A DNA stretch of 21,926 bases from JBGPIK01 sp041484845. GTDB lineage: Bacteria; Desulfobacterota; Binatia; UBA9968. The notes under the pieces were generated by a model that did no database searches, had not been told where the DNA came from, and worked only from the letters and a program-made list of their open reading frames with translations. Of the stretch, positions 13,444 to 21,366 are shown in pieces (the first letter of the stretch is position 1; each line of letters starts with the position of its first letter). A program made the translations under genes and the position numbers. Location: contig JBGPIK010000065.1 of NCBI GenBank assembly GCA_041484845.1, positions 1 through 21,926 on the forward strand. The letters are read 5' to 3'.

Positions 13444-15009
13444 TCACCAGCGTTTCCACGCCAGCCACTTTTCGACTACTTTTCTCAGCGTCGGTGTCAG
13501 TTTCGTGCGCATGTAGGTGTCGCCGATTTTATGCAACGCTTCAACCTGTGTCGGATAGGGATGAATCGTGGACGAAAGCACCCCGACCTTTTGCCGAGCC
13601 ACCATGGCCAGCGTCAGCTCGCCGATCATTTCGCCGCCATGACGCGCGACAATTGTTCCTCCGAGGATCGTGCCGTATTTCTTGTCGTAGTGCACGCGCG
13701 CGAAGCCCTCGTCCTCGCCATCAAGAATAGCGCGATCAACGTCGTTCAGCGATTGCGTGATCGTCCCGACATCGAATCCCGTGGTCTTGGCATCTTTCTC
13801 GTAGTAGCCGACGTGAGCGATCTCGGGGTCCGTGTACGTGCACCAGGGAATAACCAACTCCGTTACCTTACGCCGGCCGTAAAAAAGCGCGTTGGCAAGC
13901 ACGACACGCGCCATCGCGTCTGCGGCATGAGTGAATTTATAGCGGGAGCAAATATCGCCGGCCGCGAATACCTTTGGATTCGTCGTGCGCAGGCGGTCAT
14001 TCACTGTGACTCCTTGGGCGGTGTACTGAACCCCCGCTTCTTCTAATCCCAACCCTTCTAGATTCGGTCTTCGGCCGCCGCCGACGAGAATTTCGTCGAC
14101 CACGAAGTCATAGTGGTTACCGTGCGAGTCTACTTTGAGGCGCTTGCCGCCGCCCTCTGCTTTGCCGACCGTCAACTCTTTGCCGCAGCACATGAGTTTG
14201 ACGCCATCGCGGTCAATCATTGATTTGCTAACGATCTCGCTAGCATCCGGGTCTTCGTTAGGCATAATCCCGTGCAGGGCTTCAATAAGAAAAACCTCAG
14301 TGCCAAAACGAGCGAAAGATTGCGCCAGCTCGCAGCCGATCGGCCCGGCGCCGATCACCGCGATGCGGCGGGGAAGTTCGGTCAAAGTAAAGACGTTCTC
14401 GTTGGTCAGATAACCGACCTCTTTTAGTCCCGGGACCGGCAAGTCCGCAGCTCGGGCACCGGTGGCAATCACAGCACGATCGAACTCCAACTGCTTGCCG
14501 TCGACTTCCACAGCGGCTGGTCCGACAAAACGACCGTGGCCGATGTAAACATCAACGCCGAGCCTACGGAAGCGCTCGGCCGAGTCATGCTCGCTGATGC
14601 CGGCGCGGAGTTTGCGCATGCGCTTCATCGCGGCGGCAAAAGCAAGGTCAGGCTGACATTCGAGCTGAACCCCGAATTCCGACCCCTTGCGCGTGTCATA
14701 TACAGCCCGCGCGGCGCGAATCACGGCCTTGGATGGCACGCAACCGACATTGAGACAATCTCCGCCCATGAGATTGCCCTCGATCAAGGCTACCTTAGCT
14801 CCAAGTCCGGCGGCGCCCGCCGCGCTAACCAGACCCGCTGTCCCTGCACCGACGACGACCAGGTTGTATTTTGCGGACGGTGTGGGATTGGTCCAGTTAG
14901 CGGGATGACAATTCTCAATCAGTTGTTTGTCGTACGGGTCATCGACCAGCAGCATCTCTCGAAAAGACATCGGTTGGTGGTGGGCATCTATAGGCGGTTT
15001 GCCGCTCAC
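13444..15009 (-). CDS. FAD-dependent pyridine nucleotide-disulfide oxidoreductase (mercuric-reductase-like)
   Basis: Class-I flavin disulfide reductase, 521 residues with a ~45-residue N-terminal extension. The FAD site is VVVGAGTAGLVSAAGAAGLG, the redox disulfide is C85/C90 in GGDCLNVGCVPSK, the NAD(P) site is IAVIGAGPIGCELAQSFARF, the second FAD motif is VFAAGDI, and the C-terminal base motif is HPYPTQVEALH. Such proteins are often labelled mercuric reductase, but it lacks both the N-terminal HMA domain and the C-terminal vicinal cysteines that bind Hg(II) in MerA, ending instead in WLAWKRW. The substrate is thus another disulfide or metal(loid) thiolate. The GTG at 15009 overlaps the VTT gene stop (GTGA) with CAGGAG eight bases upstream, so the two are coupled; fusions of VTT domains to this enzyme type are known. 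Confidence 0.9.
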   Translation of the reverse strand: MSGKPPIDAHHQPMSFREMLLVDDPYDKQLIENCHPANWTNPTPSAKYNLVVVGAGTAGLVSAAGAAGLGAKVALIEGNLMGGDCLNVGCVPSKAVIRAARAVYDTRKGSEFGVQLECQPDLAFAAAMKRMRKLRAGISEHDSAERFRRLGVDVYIGHGRFVGPAAVEVDGKQLEFDRAVIATGARAADLPVPGLKEVGYLTNENVFTLTELPRRIAVIGAGPIGCELAQSFARFGTEVFLIEALHGIMPNEDPDASEIVSKSMIDRDGVKLMCCGKELTVGKAEGGGKRLKVDSHGNHYDFVVDEILVGGGRRPNLEGLGLEEAGVQYTAQGVTVNDRLRTTNPKVFAAGDICSRYKFTHAADAMARVVLANALFYGRRKVTELVIPWCTYTDPEIAHVGYYEKDAKTTGFDVGTITQSLNDVDRAILDGEDEGFARVHYDKKYGTILGGTIVARHGGEMIGELTLAMVARQKVGVLSSTIHPYPTQVEALHKIGDTYMRTKLTPTLRKVVEKWLAWKRW

Positions 15010-15746
15010 TTGACGGTCTCCTGAACTTGCTCGGCCTCACGCATCGCTTTTCGCGCGAGACGGGTCACAATGATCACAACGGCAATGGTTGCGAGCAGCC
15101 CGACATATTTTAATACTTGTTGGTACATCCCGGTGGAGGGATCCGTTCCGGCAATCGCGTCGCGCGCCGCTGCGCCGATGTAAACGTAGAGAAAAATACC
15201 CGGCAACATGCCCAACAGGTTCGCGAGAATGTAGGCTCTGGTGGGTATCGCTGTGAGTCCCAGGAGATAGTTAAGCAAGTTAAAAGGAAATGCCGGACTC
15301 AGGCGCGAGAGAAAAACCATTTTGAATCCCTGGCTGCCGACCGCTCGATCCAGCGAGTGAAATTTGGTATTGCCTTCCGCCCATTTTGCCACCTTCTCGC
15401 GCAGTAAGGTTCGCGCTAAAAGAAAGGCGCACAGCGCCCCGAGATTGGCCCCGATAAGGACCACGATGAACCCTGTCTGTAGGCCGAACAAAGTTCCCGA
15501 GCCGATCGTAAGAGCGCTTCCGGGTATGAACAGAATGGTCGTTACGACATAGGTGAAAGCCACCGCGATAGGACCTACGGTTCCGAGACTCTTCACGTAT
15601 TGTTCGAACTGGGCAAACCAGTCACGAAACGGCAGAAACAGTAATGCCGCTGCGATATCTATGATTACGAAAATTACGATAAATGTTTTGGCAAGTTTCA
15701 TGGAATGGCTGGTATCGTGACAAGCGCTGTTTAAATTGTCGGCCAT
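15006..15746 (-). CDS. TVP38/TMEM64 (VTT-domain) membrane protein
   Basis: Inner-membrane protein of the DedA/TVP38 superfamily, 246 residues and about five or six hydrophobic segments. The family core is clear: VTTILFIPGSALTIGSGTLFG, GANLGALCAFLLARTLLREKV and FLSRLSPAFPFNLLNYLLGL, with reentrant loops at the prolines and the conserved R. Homologues act as lipid scramblases or proton-coupled transporters; some are linked to selenite or metal handling, which is suggestive only. ATG 15746 overlaps the PiT stop by 16 bases; M16 (ATG 15701) is an alternative that trims a polar tail. The 3' end is coupled to the flavoprotein gene, implying joint function in membrane thiol redox. Confidence 0.88.
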   Translation of the reverse strand: MADNLNSACHDTSHSMKLAKTFIVIFVIIDIAAALLFLPFRDWFAQFEQYVKSLGTVGPIAVAFTYVVTTILFIPGSALTIGSGTLFGLQTGFIVVLIGANLGALCAFLLARTLLREKVAKWAEGNTKFHSLDRAVGSQGFKMVFLSRLSPAFPFNLLNYLLGLTAIPTRAYILANLLGMLPGIFLYVYIGAAARDAIAGTDPSTGMYQQVLKYVGLLATIAVVIIVTRLARKAMREAEQVQETVK

Positions 15747-16861
15747 CGAGATAACAGCATGTAAATTAAGCCCGCGCTAACTCCGGCAAACGGCAACGTC
15801 AAAACCCAGGCGAGCATGATGTTGCGGATGACGCCCCACCGGGCATGGCCGTTAACGGCGCCAATGCCGAAAAGTGAGCCGCAGGAGACATGAGTCGTTG
15901 AAACCGGCATTCCCCATTTGGAGGCAAAGACGACGAGAAAGCTCGTCACCAGATTCGCCAGGAATCCTTGATCCGGCTCGATGGCGGTAATACGCTTGCT
16001 TACCGTCTCGGCTACCCTTCTCGCATTTAGTAAGCCCCCGACTGCCATCACGATTGCCACCAAGCCAATGGACCATTCGAGGCGCAGGGCTCCTGCGACA
16101 ATTCCAAGGGCAACGATTTTCGGCGTGTCGTTGAGCCCGCGCGCGAAACTCACGGCGCCGGCGCTGAAATAGTGGCCGTAATCGATAAACTTCTTTACGT
16201 TAATGCCGACCACGCTTTCCGTAAGACGCTGCGCGCAGTGCGCTTCCTGATCGACGATCACGCGCAGCGGGCTCCGTGCGTTCGACAAGGTATAACCCTC
16301 CGGCGTTACCATGGCGGGTATAACTTCGTCGCCGATACAGACACAGGTTTGCTTGTCCACGCCGGCGAAACGGAAAGCACCGCGGAAAAGCGGATAGAGC
16401 AGAAATGATGAAGCCACGGCGATGAATGGACTTACCAACAGCGGCAGGAAAAAACTTTGAAACAGTGCGCCAACCTTCAGATGGACCCCCACCGCCGCAA
16501 CACCACTACCTAAGAGCGCGCCGGTCAAGCTGTGGGTGGTCGAGATCGGCATGCCGATTCTGGTTGCGGCAATCACAGTTATTGCGGCGCCGAGAATCAC
16601 GGATGCAAGAAAATCCGGCGACTGAATCAGATCATCGGGAACCAGACCTTTGCCTTGAAAGACTGAGATGAGCCGTGTCGCCAGAAGCATAGCCGCTAGT
16701 GAACCGGCCAGCGTCGCCGCAGTAGCCCACCATAGCGCTCTGCGATAATCGGCCACACCGCTCCCGAACAGCGTCGCCACCCCCTTGAAGTTGTCGTTGG
16801 CGCCATTGGCGTAAGCGACAAACAGCATGGCGCCAACAATGAGAATCGTCCGAAAAAACAT
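15731..16861 (-). CDS. PiT-family inorganic phosphate transporter
   Basis: Sodium- or proton-coupled phosphate permease of the PiT family, 376 residues. The two signature repeats are present: GANDNFKGVATLFGSG near residues 20-35 and ARGLNDTPKIVALGIVAG in the second half, each with a GMP(I/V)STTH(S/V) motif. About ten transmembrane segments are seen. The ATG at 16861 (MFFRTILIVGAM) is chosen because GGAGG lies four bases before it and it starts straight into the first helix; an upstream frame extension to 16900 would overlap arsS. Placement between arsS and redox genes suggests phosphate supply or control of arsenate/phosphate entry during arsenic stress. Confidence 0.92.
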   Translation of the reverse strand: MFFRTILIVGAMLFVAYANGANDNFKGVATLFGSGVADYRRALWWATAATLAGSLAAMLLATRLISVFQGKGLVPDDLIQSPDFLASVILGAAITVIAATRIGMPISTTHSLTGALLGSGVAAVGVHLKVGALFQSFFLPLLVSPFIAVASSFLLYPLFRGAFRFAGVDKQTCVCIGDEVIPAMVTPEGYTLSNARSPLRVIVDQEAHCAQRLTESVVGINVKKFIDYGHYFSAGAVSFARGLNDTPKIVALGIVAGALRLEWSIGLVAIVMAVGGLLNARRVAETVSKRITAIEPDQGFLANLVTSFLVVFASKWGMPVSTTHVSCGSLFGIGAVNGHARWGVIRNIMLAWVLTLPFAGVSAGLIYMLLSRWPTI

Positions 16862-16877
16862 TTCCCCTCCAATGAAA

Positions 16878-17846
16878 TCAGGACACGAGCACGCCAGCAC
16901 AACTGCTACCCGAGCCTGCGGTACAGGCGTAGCAATGATTGCCGACGGTAATGGGTCGATTCATGAGTTGATCGACAGACACGGAGGCGATGTTGAGCGC
17001 TTTGCCTTGGGTATCCCGAACCGGCAGTTTGAGCATCTGATTAAAGTCGCAATCATATATCGTCCCTTCCCAGCCGACGCTGATAAGCGTGCGGCACATT
17101 ACCTGGTCTACGGTTGAAAGATTGAAGCTGTTCTCTAAAAGTGTCATGTAACTTTCATACTCGCCACGCAACTTGAGATGGGTTTCATACCGCGTGATGG
17201 GCATGTTGCTGAGGCAGTAGAGGTGATTGAACTCGATACCAAAGTTTTCCCACAATCCCCTCTTGTAATCTTTTTCGAGTTTCTCTTGCGGCGGCGGCAG
17301 ATGCTGGCCCACGGGGTTATAGACAAGATTCAAAGTCAATCCGCTTCCCGGTTGACCGTACCCAAGGTCGTTGAAAATCTTCAACGCCCGAATGCTCAAC
17401 TCAAAAGTTCCTTTGCCGCGCTGGCGATCGACAGTGCCTCCGGTATAACAAGGCAACGAGCAAATCAGTTCCACCCGATGGCGTTTAAAGAAATCAGGCA
17501 AATATTTCTTGCCCGGCTGAAAGATTACCGTCAGGTTGCAGCGATCTATCACATGCCGTTTGAAACCAACCGATGCTTCGACCAGGTAATCAAAATTTGC
17601 ATTCAGCTCCGGGGCGCCGCCGGTTATATCCAGCGTCGGGATGTTGGCATGCTCAAGAAAGTGCAATACCGTATCGACAGTTTCCCGGCTCATCGTCTCT
17701 TTGCGAGTCGGGCCGGCTTCGACATGACAGTGAATGCACGCCTGGTTGCAGTATTTGCCCATATTCATCTGCAAAACGTCGATCTGGCGCCGGTTAAAGC
17801 CGCGGCCGTTTAGATGTAACCTCTGCGCAAAAGGCTGCATAAGCAT
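16878..17846 (-). CDS. arsS: Arsenosugar-type radical SAM protein ArsS (Cys form)
   Basis: Radical SAM enzyme of the rSAM/Cys-rich (ArsS) family, 322 residues. In arsenosugar synthesis it is thought to transfer the 5'-deoxyadenosyl group to dimethylarsenite made by ArsM. The [4Fe-4S] cluster motif CNQACIHC gives C33, C37 and C40, preceded by QIDVLQMNMGKYC; then LDITGGAPELN and the DRCNLTV segment. The C-terminal Cys-rich domain has CDFNQML and ends CYACTAGSGSSCAGVLVS. Many homologues have selenocysteine in this tail; here the corresponding codon is TGT (C316). It starts 11 bases after arsM, with a weak ribosome site, so translational coupling is likely. The preferred start is ATG 17846, with ATG 17840 as alternative. 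Confidence 0.9.
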   Translation of the reverse strand: MLMQPFAQRLHLNGRGFNRRQIDVLQMNMGKYCNQACIHCHVEAGPTRKETMSRETVDTVLHFLEHANIPTLDITGGAPELNANFDYLVEASVGFKRHVIDRCNLTVIFQPGKKYLPDFFKRHRVELICSLPCYTGGTVDRQRGKGTFELSIRALKIFNDLGYGQPGSGLTLNLVYNPVGQHLPPPQEKLEKDYKRGLWENFGIEFNHLYCLSNMPITRYETHLKLRGEYESYMTLLENSFNLSTVDQVMCRTLISVGWEGTIYDCDFNQMLKLPVRDTQGKALNIASVSVDQLMNRPITVGNHCYACTAGSGSSCAGVLVS

Positions 17847-17857
17847 TAGACAAAGTA

Positions 17858-19099
17858 TTAGGGACAGCAGCCTGACCTCGGCCCACAGACGCTTCCGGAA
17901 TTCTGCGTGACCTTATAATCTATTCCCTTGGTTTCTCTCGGATCGCGCCGGTGACCACGCGAGCAATCAAAGACACCGGCTTGGTCCTGCGGCACTTCTT
18001 GTCTAGGAGGCACTAGAATAAACTGGTCCCGGTAAGGAGGCTTGGAATAAATGTCAAAAGTCTTCTCGCAGACAGCGATTCGCACGCCGCGCGGCAGGAT
18101 ATGATTGTCATCATCCACCACTTCCTTCCAGGGACCGCGGTAGATCACCGCTTGATTGTGTTCGATGCAGGGTCCTTCTTTGCCCTTGTAAGCCGTGATT
18201 GTAATCGAGCGAAACTCGATGCCTTCAACGGCCTGGTAAGGCCGCGATTGAAACTCCTCGATATGGATCCCGTAGAATTTCGCTTCTTCAAAAGCCTTGA
18301 ACAATTCTTCTTCGAGAAAAGCACCGGAGACACAACCGCTCCAGAGGCTTGGATCTTTCACCATGTGTTCCGGTACCGGTTCATCGCTCACGATGTCGGA
18401 AATGGCGATCCTGCCACCCCGCTTGAGTACGCGGTACATCTCGGCGAAGAGCGCCTTTTTGTCGTCCGGCCGAACCAGATTGAGGACGCAGTTGGAAACG
18501 ACGACATCGATAGATTCATCGGCGATCAATGGCTGCTCATGGTTGATCCTGTTTTCGAAATCGCGGAACTCAGCCAAATCAACGACCGATTGAATCGGAT
18601 GCCGCTTCAGGTAGTGGTCGATTAATTCGAGATTCGTCCTGAGATCCTGAATGCGGCCCCTACGAAAGTCGACATTTTGAAAACCGATCTTTTTCTCCAC
18701 CGCTGTCTGGTACTTGCGCGCGAGGGTGAGCATTTCAGGATTGAAATCGACGCCGATGACTCTGCCTCTCGGTCCGACAATCTGGGAAATAATGTAGCAG
18801 CCCTTCCCGCTACCGGAGCCCAGATCGAGGACCGTTTCACCTTCGCGGACATATCGGGAAGGATCGCCGCATCCGTAGTCTTTTTCGATAATCTCCTCTG
18901 GGATGACCTGTAGTAACGAGCGGTCATAATTGATCGGTACGCACAGACCGGCCTCGGCTTTACGTGACGTCTCGGCGTAACGTTGCAGCACCGCAGCCTC
19001 AAAATTGCTCCCATTTGCATTTTGGGTCCCATTCCCGTTGCCTCGTATAAATGGTCCGATATCCACATTCTCGGTCGGCATGTGCCACAGCTTATTCAT
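17858..19099 (-). CDS. arsM: Arsenite S-adenosylmethyltransferase ArsM
   Basis: SAM-dependent arsenite methyltransferase, 413 residues. The SAM site is VLDLGSGSGKGCYIISQIVG with C101, the VVVSNCVLNLVRPDDK segment carries C204, and SLWSGCVSGAF carries C256; with C53 near the N-terminus these match the arsenic-binding cysteines of ArsM/AS3MT. The C-terminal ~130 residues are longer than in short ArsM proteins and end in a Cys-rich tail, CGPRSGCCP, which may bind or hand over As(III). It starts two bases after the stop of the secreted protein gene, so coupling is likely. The ribosome site is weak (AGAGAG). Pairing with arsS implies methylated arsenic goes on to arsenosugar-like products, an inference from known arsM-arsS clusters. 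Confidence 0.92.
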   Translation of the reverse strand: MNKLWHMPTENVDIGPFIRGNGNGTQNANGSNFEAAVLQRYAETSRKAEAGLCVPINYDRSLLQVIPEEIIEKDYGCGDPSRYVREGETVLDLGSGSGKGCYIISQIVGPRGRVIGVDFNPEMLTLARKYQTAVEKKIGFQNVDFRRGRIQDLRTNLELIDHYLKRHPIQSVVDLAEFRDFENRINHEQPLIADESIDVVVSNCVLNLVRPDDKKALFAEMYRVLKRGGRIAISDIVSDEPVPEHMVKDPSLWSGCVSGAFLEEELFKAFEEAKFYGIHIEEFQSRPYQAVEGIEFRSITITAYKGKEGPCIEHNQAVIYRGPWKEVVDDDNHILPRGVRIAVCEKTFDIYSKPPYRDQFILVPPRQEVPQDQAGVFDCSRGHRRDPRETKGIDYKVTQNSGSVCGPRSGCCP

Positions 19100-19101
19100 T
19101 C

Positions 19102-19548
19102 TTACTCTCTCTTCATTTTGACGGACCCGTTTAAAGCCATTTGCATCTTTTTCATATCTTTCGCATTGCCATCAGGGTGATACGCGATTTCCAACATTTC
19201 CCAGTTTTCTAGTTCGGCGTTTGAAATGGTTGCGGTATAATTCGCGTTTCCCTTCCCTTCGCTCTTGAACGAATAATATCCGGTCCCCACGCCGAGCATG
19301 TCCATCTTCGGCTTCATGTTCACCAGCCATACCGTATAGACGGAATTGGGTTTTAACCCCGTCATGGTGATGGTTATCTCTTTCTGACCCGCCTTGCCCT
19401 CTGTGATAACAACTTCGCCTTTTGCCCCTTGTCCGGCTTTGTCAGCCTTCAATGTAATCTTCTGTTCGCCGGCAGCCATCGCAGGCATGGTAAACACCGT
19501 GAATGCCAGAATAATGCGTAACACCCAATTCCTCTTTTGTGTTTTCAT
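19102..19548 (-). CDS. Small secreted protein of unknown function
   Basis: 148-residue exported protein, first gene of the seven-gene operon. A signal peptide is plain: MKTQKRNWVLRIILAFTVF with a TMPAMAAG cleavage site. The mature part is lysine-rich beta-sheet sequence (KGEVVITEGKAGQKEITITM, GLKPNSVYTVWLVNMKP) and has a TGYYSFKSEGKGNANYTATI segment, resembling small extracytoplasmic Ig-like domains attached to anti-sigma or stress systems. It has no cysteine in the mature part. AAGGAGGAG lies immediately before ATG 19548 (spacing about 4). No specific function is assigned. Confidence 0.7.
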   Translation of the reverse strand: MKTQKRNWVLRIILAFTVFTMPAMAAGEQKITLKADKAGQGAKGEVVITEGKAGQKEITITMTGLKPNSVYTVWLVNMKPKMDMLGVGTGYYSFKSEGKGNANYTATISNAELENWEMLEIAYHPDGNAKDMKKMQMALNGSVKMKRE

Positions 19549-19709
19549 TGCTCCTCCTTGGTTGTTTTTAAATGTTTTTCAACTGCGTAACTGTTATAAA
19601 TGCTTTGCACTTTCCTTGAACGGTTGTTCGCCTTGTTTCGCGCCTTTGAAATGACTCTGGAGTGTGCTCACCGCTACTGGGTCTCTCCTTTCCCTTTAGC
19701 TGACAAGCG

Positions 19710-19738
19710 TATAACTGATGACTCGATGAAAAAGTTCC
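19710..19738 (-). promoter_or_regulatory. ECF-type promoter of the arsenic/redox operon
   Basis: On the minus strand: GGAAC (19738-19734), 18 bases, then GTTATA (19715-19710). The -35 GGAAC followed by a T-run is typical of ECF sigma promoters. Its layout is identical to the element before the sigma gene. The leader to ATG 19548 would be about 155 bases and contains no other recognised signal. Confidence 0.6.
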
Positions 19739-19813
19739 CGTCCCGACGGGAGCACCTCCTTGTTTTTCAAAAACTCGTTCCCTCGACCGTAACCCCACTG
19801 GACTTAAATTTCG

Positions 19814-19842
19814 GGAACCCTAAGCTCACCGAAACGGTTATA
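19814..19842 (+). promoter_or_regulatory. ECF-type autoregulatory promoter of the sigma gene
   Basis: GGAAC (19814-19818), 18 bases, then GTTATA (19837-19842), matching in motif and spacing the divergent promoter at 19710-19738. The predicted start of transcription lies about ten bases before the TTG start of the sigma gene. Confidence 0.6.
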
Positions 19843-19859
19843 TGTAGTGAGCCTTACGG

Positions 19860-20489
19860 TTGAACTTGGGTAGTCGTGCACCTATAAATGACGATGTGGC
19901 GGGTAGGCGGACCAAGGAAGAGAAGGACAAGTTTTCACGCGAGGCTATCGTTTACCTCGATCATCTGTATCGGGTTGCCCGCTACCTAGTAGAGGAACCC
20001 GACGACGCGCATGACTTGGTTCAAGAGACTTACGTGCGAGCGCTCGGTTCGTACGAGCAGTTTACGCCGGGATCCAACATGAAAGCCTGGCTTTCAAGGA
20101 TTCTTTACAATTTCTTTTTCGATCACTACCGCCAGAAAAAAAGGTGGGTTTTGGTCGATGAAATTTCCATCGATGACAGTTCCAAAGGCGACGAATATAG
20201 ATCGGATTACTGGGAAAAGGTGGGGGCGGAGAATCCAGGACCAGAAAGTCACTTGCTCGCGAATGAGCTGACAACCAAGATTAGTGATGCGTTAAAAAAA
20301 ATCCCTGAGGAGTTCCGATTGCCTATCGTGATGGTAGACATGGGAGATTTTTCTTACGCAGAAGCGGCGGAAATCCTGGCGTGCCCTGTCGGTACAATTC
20401 GGTCACGGCTCTCGCGCGGCAGAAGACTCGTGTACAGTCAACTTAAGGGCTACGTTGGTGTCCGGGACAAGGGGCGTGAGAAAAGATGA
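19860..20489 (+). CDS. ECF sigma factor (RpoE-like)
   Basis: Extracytoplasmic-function sigma factor, 209 residues. Region 2 is YLDHLYRVARYLVEEPDDAH followed by DLVQETYVRALGSYEQF and the -10 recognition part MKAWLSRILYNFFFDHYRQK; region 4 is ALKKIPEEFRLPIVMVDMGD followed by FSYAEAAEILACPVGTIRSR LSRGRR. No region 3 is present, as in ECF factors. The TTG start at 19860 is the first in-frame start; TTG 19866 or a GTG near 19894 cannot be excluded since no good ribosome site is seen. The ATGA overlap with the anti-sigma gene (20486-20489) gives stoichiometric expression. The regulon probably includes itself and the divergent operon. Confidence 0.93.
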   Translation: MNLGSRAPINDDVAGRRTKEEKDKFSREAIVYLDHLYRVARYLVEEPDDAHDLVQETYVRALGSYEQFTPGSNMKAWLSRILYNFFFDHYRQKKRWVLVDEISIDDSSKGDEYRSDYWEKVGAENPGPESHLLANELTTKISDALKKIPEEFRLPIVMVDMGDFSYAEAAEILACPVGTIRSRLSRGRRLVYSQLKGYVGVRDKGREKR

Positions 20490-21298
20490 AGTGCGAAGAA
20501 GCAAGAGAGCTGATCACCGCTTTGGTCGATGACCAGTTATCTCACGTGGAACGATCCTCCATAGAAACCCACCTTGGTGCCTGCCCGTTGTGCCAATGGG
20601 CCTATGAGCAGGAGCGCGCATTAAAAAAAGAGATCCATAGGACCGGCCTTAGCATCAATGCACCCGCCGACCTGAAAAGAAAGATACTGACTCGGCAAGG
20701 AATCTTGCCGGTTGAAGCCGAATCGTCGACCGGGTGGCCTCAGCTAGCTCTGATCTTTCGTCCGTTCATGCGCCCAGCTTTTGGTCTCGTCCTGGTTCTT
20801 CTCGTTCTGCTACCGATAATTTATCTTGTCCGGCTGCACAGCCAACCCATTGCTCTAGCCGCGCTGGAGATCCAAGGAAAGATTGCTGGAGGGGAAATTC
20901 CTTTACGAAAGGCGACGAGTCAAAATGAACTCAGGGATTGGCAGACTCGTGCTGTGGACGGCAAGTTTGCGCCGATGGAATACGATCTATCTTCCATGCA
21001 CGTCCGACCTGTAGGGGGTCTGGTCCAAGAAATTAATAGCCGAAAAATACTCGTCACTGTCTATACCGGGAACAATATGTCGGTAACTTGCTTCACGTTT
21101 CTCGGAACTGAGGAAGATGCCCCAAAAAATGCCACCACCTTTTTTAACACGGCAAAAAAAATTAAGTTTTATACCTTCTCCAAGGAGGGGTTTAACGCGG
21201 TGCTCCATCGCGAGGGGGATGTGATTTGCCTTTTGGTCTCCAAGATGAGCGTGGATGAACTTCTTACCATAGCAACCGCTAAGATCGAGTCGAGTTGA
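20486..21298 (+). CDS. Zinc-finger anti-sigma factor, membrane-bound
   Basis: Anti-sigma factor of 270 residues. The N-terminal zf-HC2/ZAS domain contains HLGACPLC (HxxxCxxC) near residues 30-37, preceded by MKCEEARELITALVDDQLS. Such domains bind zinc and often release sigma on thiol oxidation or metal stress. One transmembrane helix follows at about 93-115 (FGLVLVLLVLLPIIYLVRL). The C-terminal domain (about 115-270) would be extracytoplasmic, with KILVTVYTGNNMSVTCFTFL and an AVLHREGDVICLLVSKM ending. A redox or metal-thiol switch suits the arsenic operon next door, by inference. Confidence 0.88.
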   Translation: MKCEEARELITALVDDQLSHVERSSIETHLGACPLCQWAYEQERALKKEIHRTGLSINAPADLKRKILTRQGILPVEAESSTGWPQLALIFRPFMRPAFGLVLVLLVLLPIIYLVRLHSQPIALAALEIQGKIAGGEIPLRKATSQNELRDWQTRAVDGKFAPMEYDLSSMHVRPVGGLVQEINSRKILVTVYTGNNMSVTCFTFLGTEEDAPKNATTFFNTAKKIKFYTFSKEGFNAVLHREGDVICLLVSKMSVDELLTIATAKIESS

Positions 21299-21366
21299 GT
21301 TCAATGTTCCATGTTCAACGTTCAACTCGTTTCGGACCTTGAGCATTGAACTTTGAACGTTGGAGT
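21299..21366. repeat. GTTCAA tract with inverted copy
   Basis: Immediately after the anti-sigma stop come several GTTCAA/GTTCCA units (AATGTTCCATGTTCAACG, TTCAACTCG) and then an inverted copy (CATTGAACTTTGAACGTTGG). TTCAACGTTCAA and TTGAACTTTGAA can pair with one mismatch, giving a long imperfect stem with about 20 bases between the arms. A related tract lies at 6655-6697. Confidence 0.5.

Noticed and set aside
12742..14046. Long plus-strand open frame of 434 codons
   Set aside because: It runs antisense to the deiodinase-like and flavoprotein genes, has no recognisable domain, and its composition is that of a shadow frame.
13444..15009. Calling this gene merA
   Set aside because: No HMA domain and no C-terminal vicinal cysteines; family similarity and proximity to merR are not enough.
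17178..17813. Plus-strand frame of 211 codons
   Set aside because: It lies antisense to arsS and has no known motifs.
17858..17872. Possible selenocysteine in the ArsM tail
   Set aside because: The tail cysteines are ordinary TGC/TGT codons and the frame after the TAA stop ends within a few codons.
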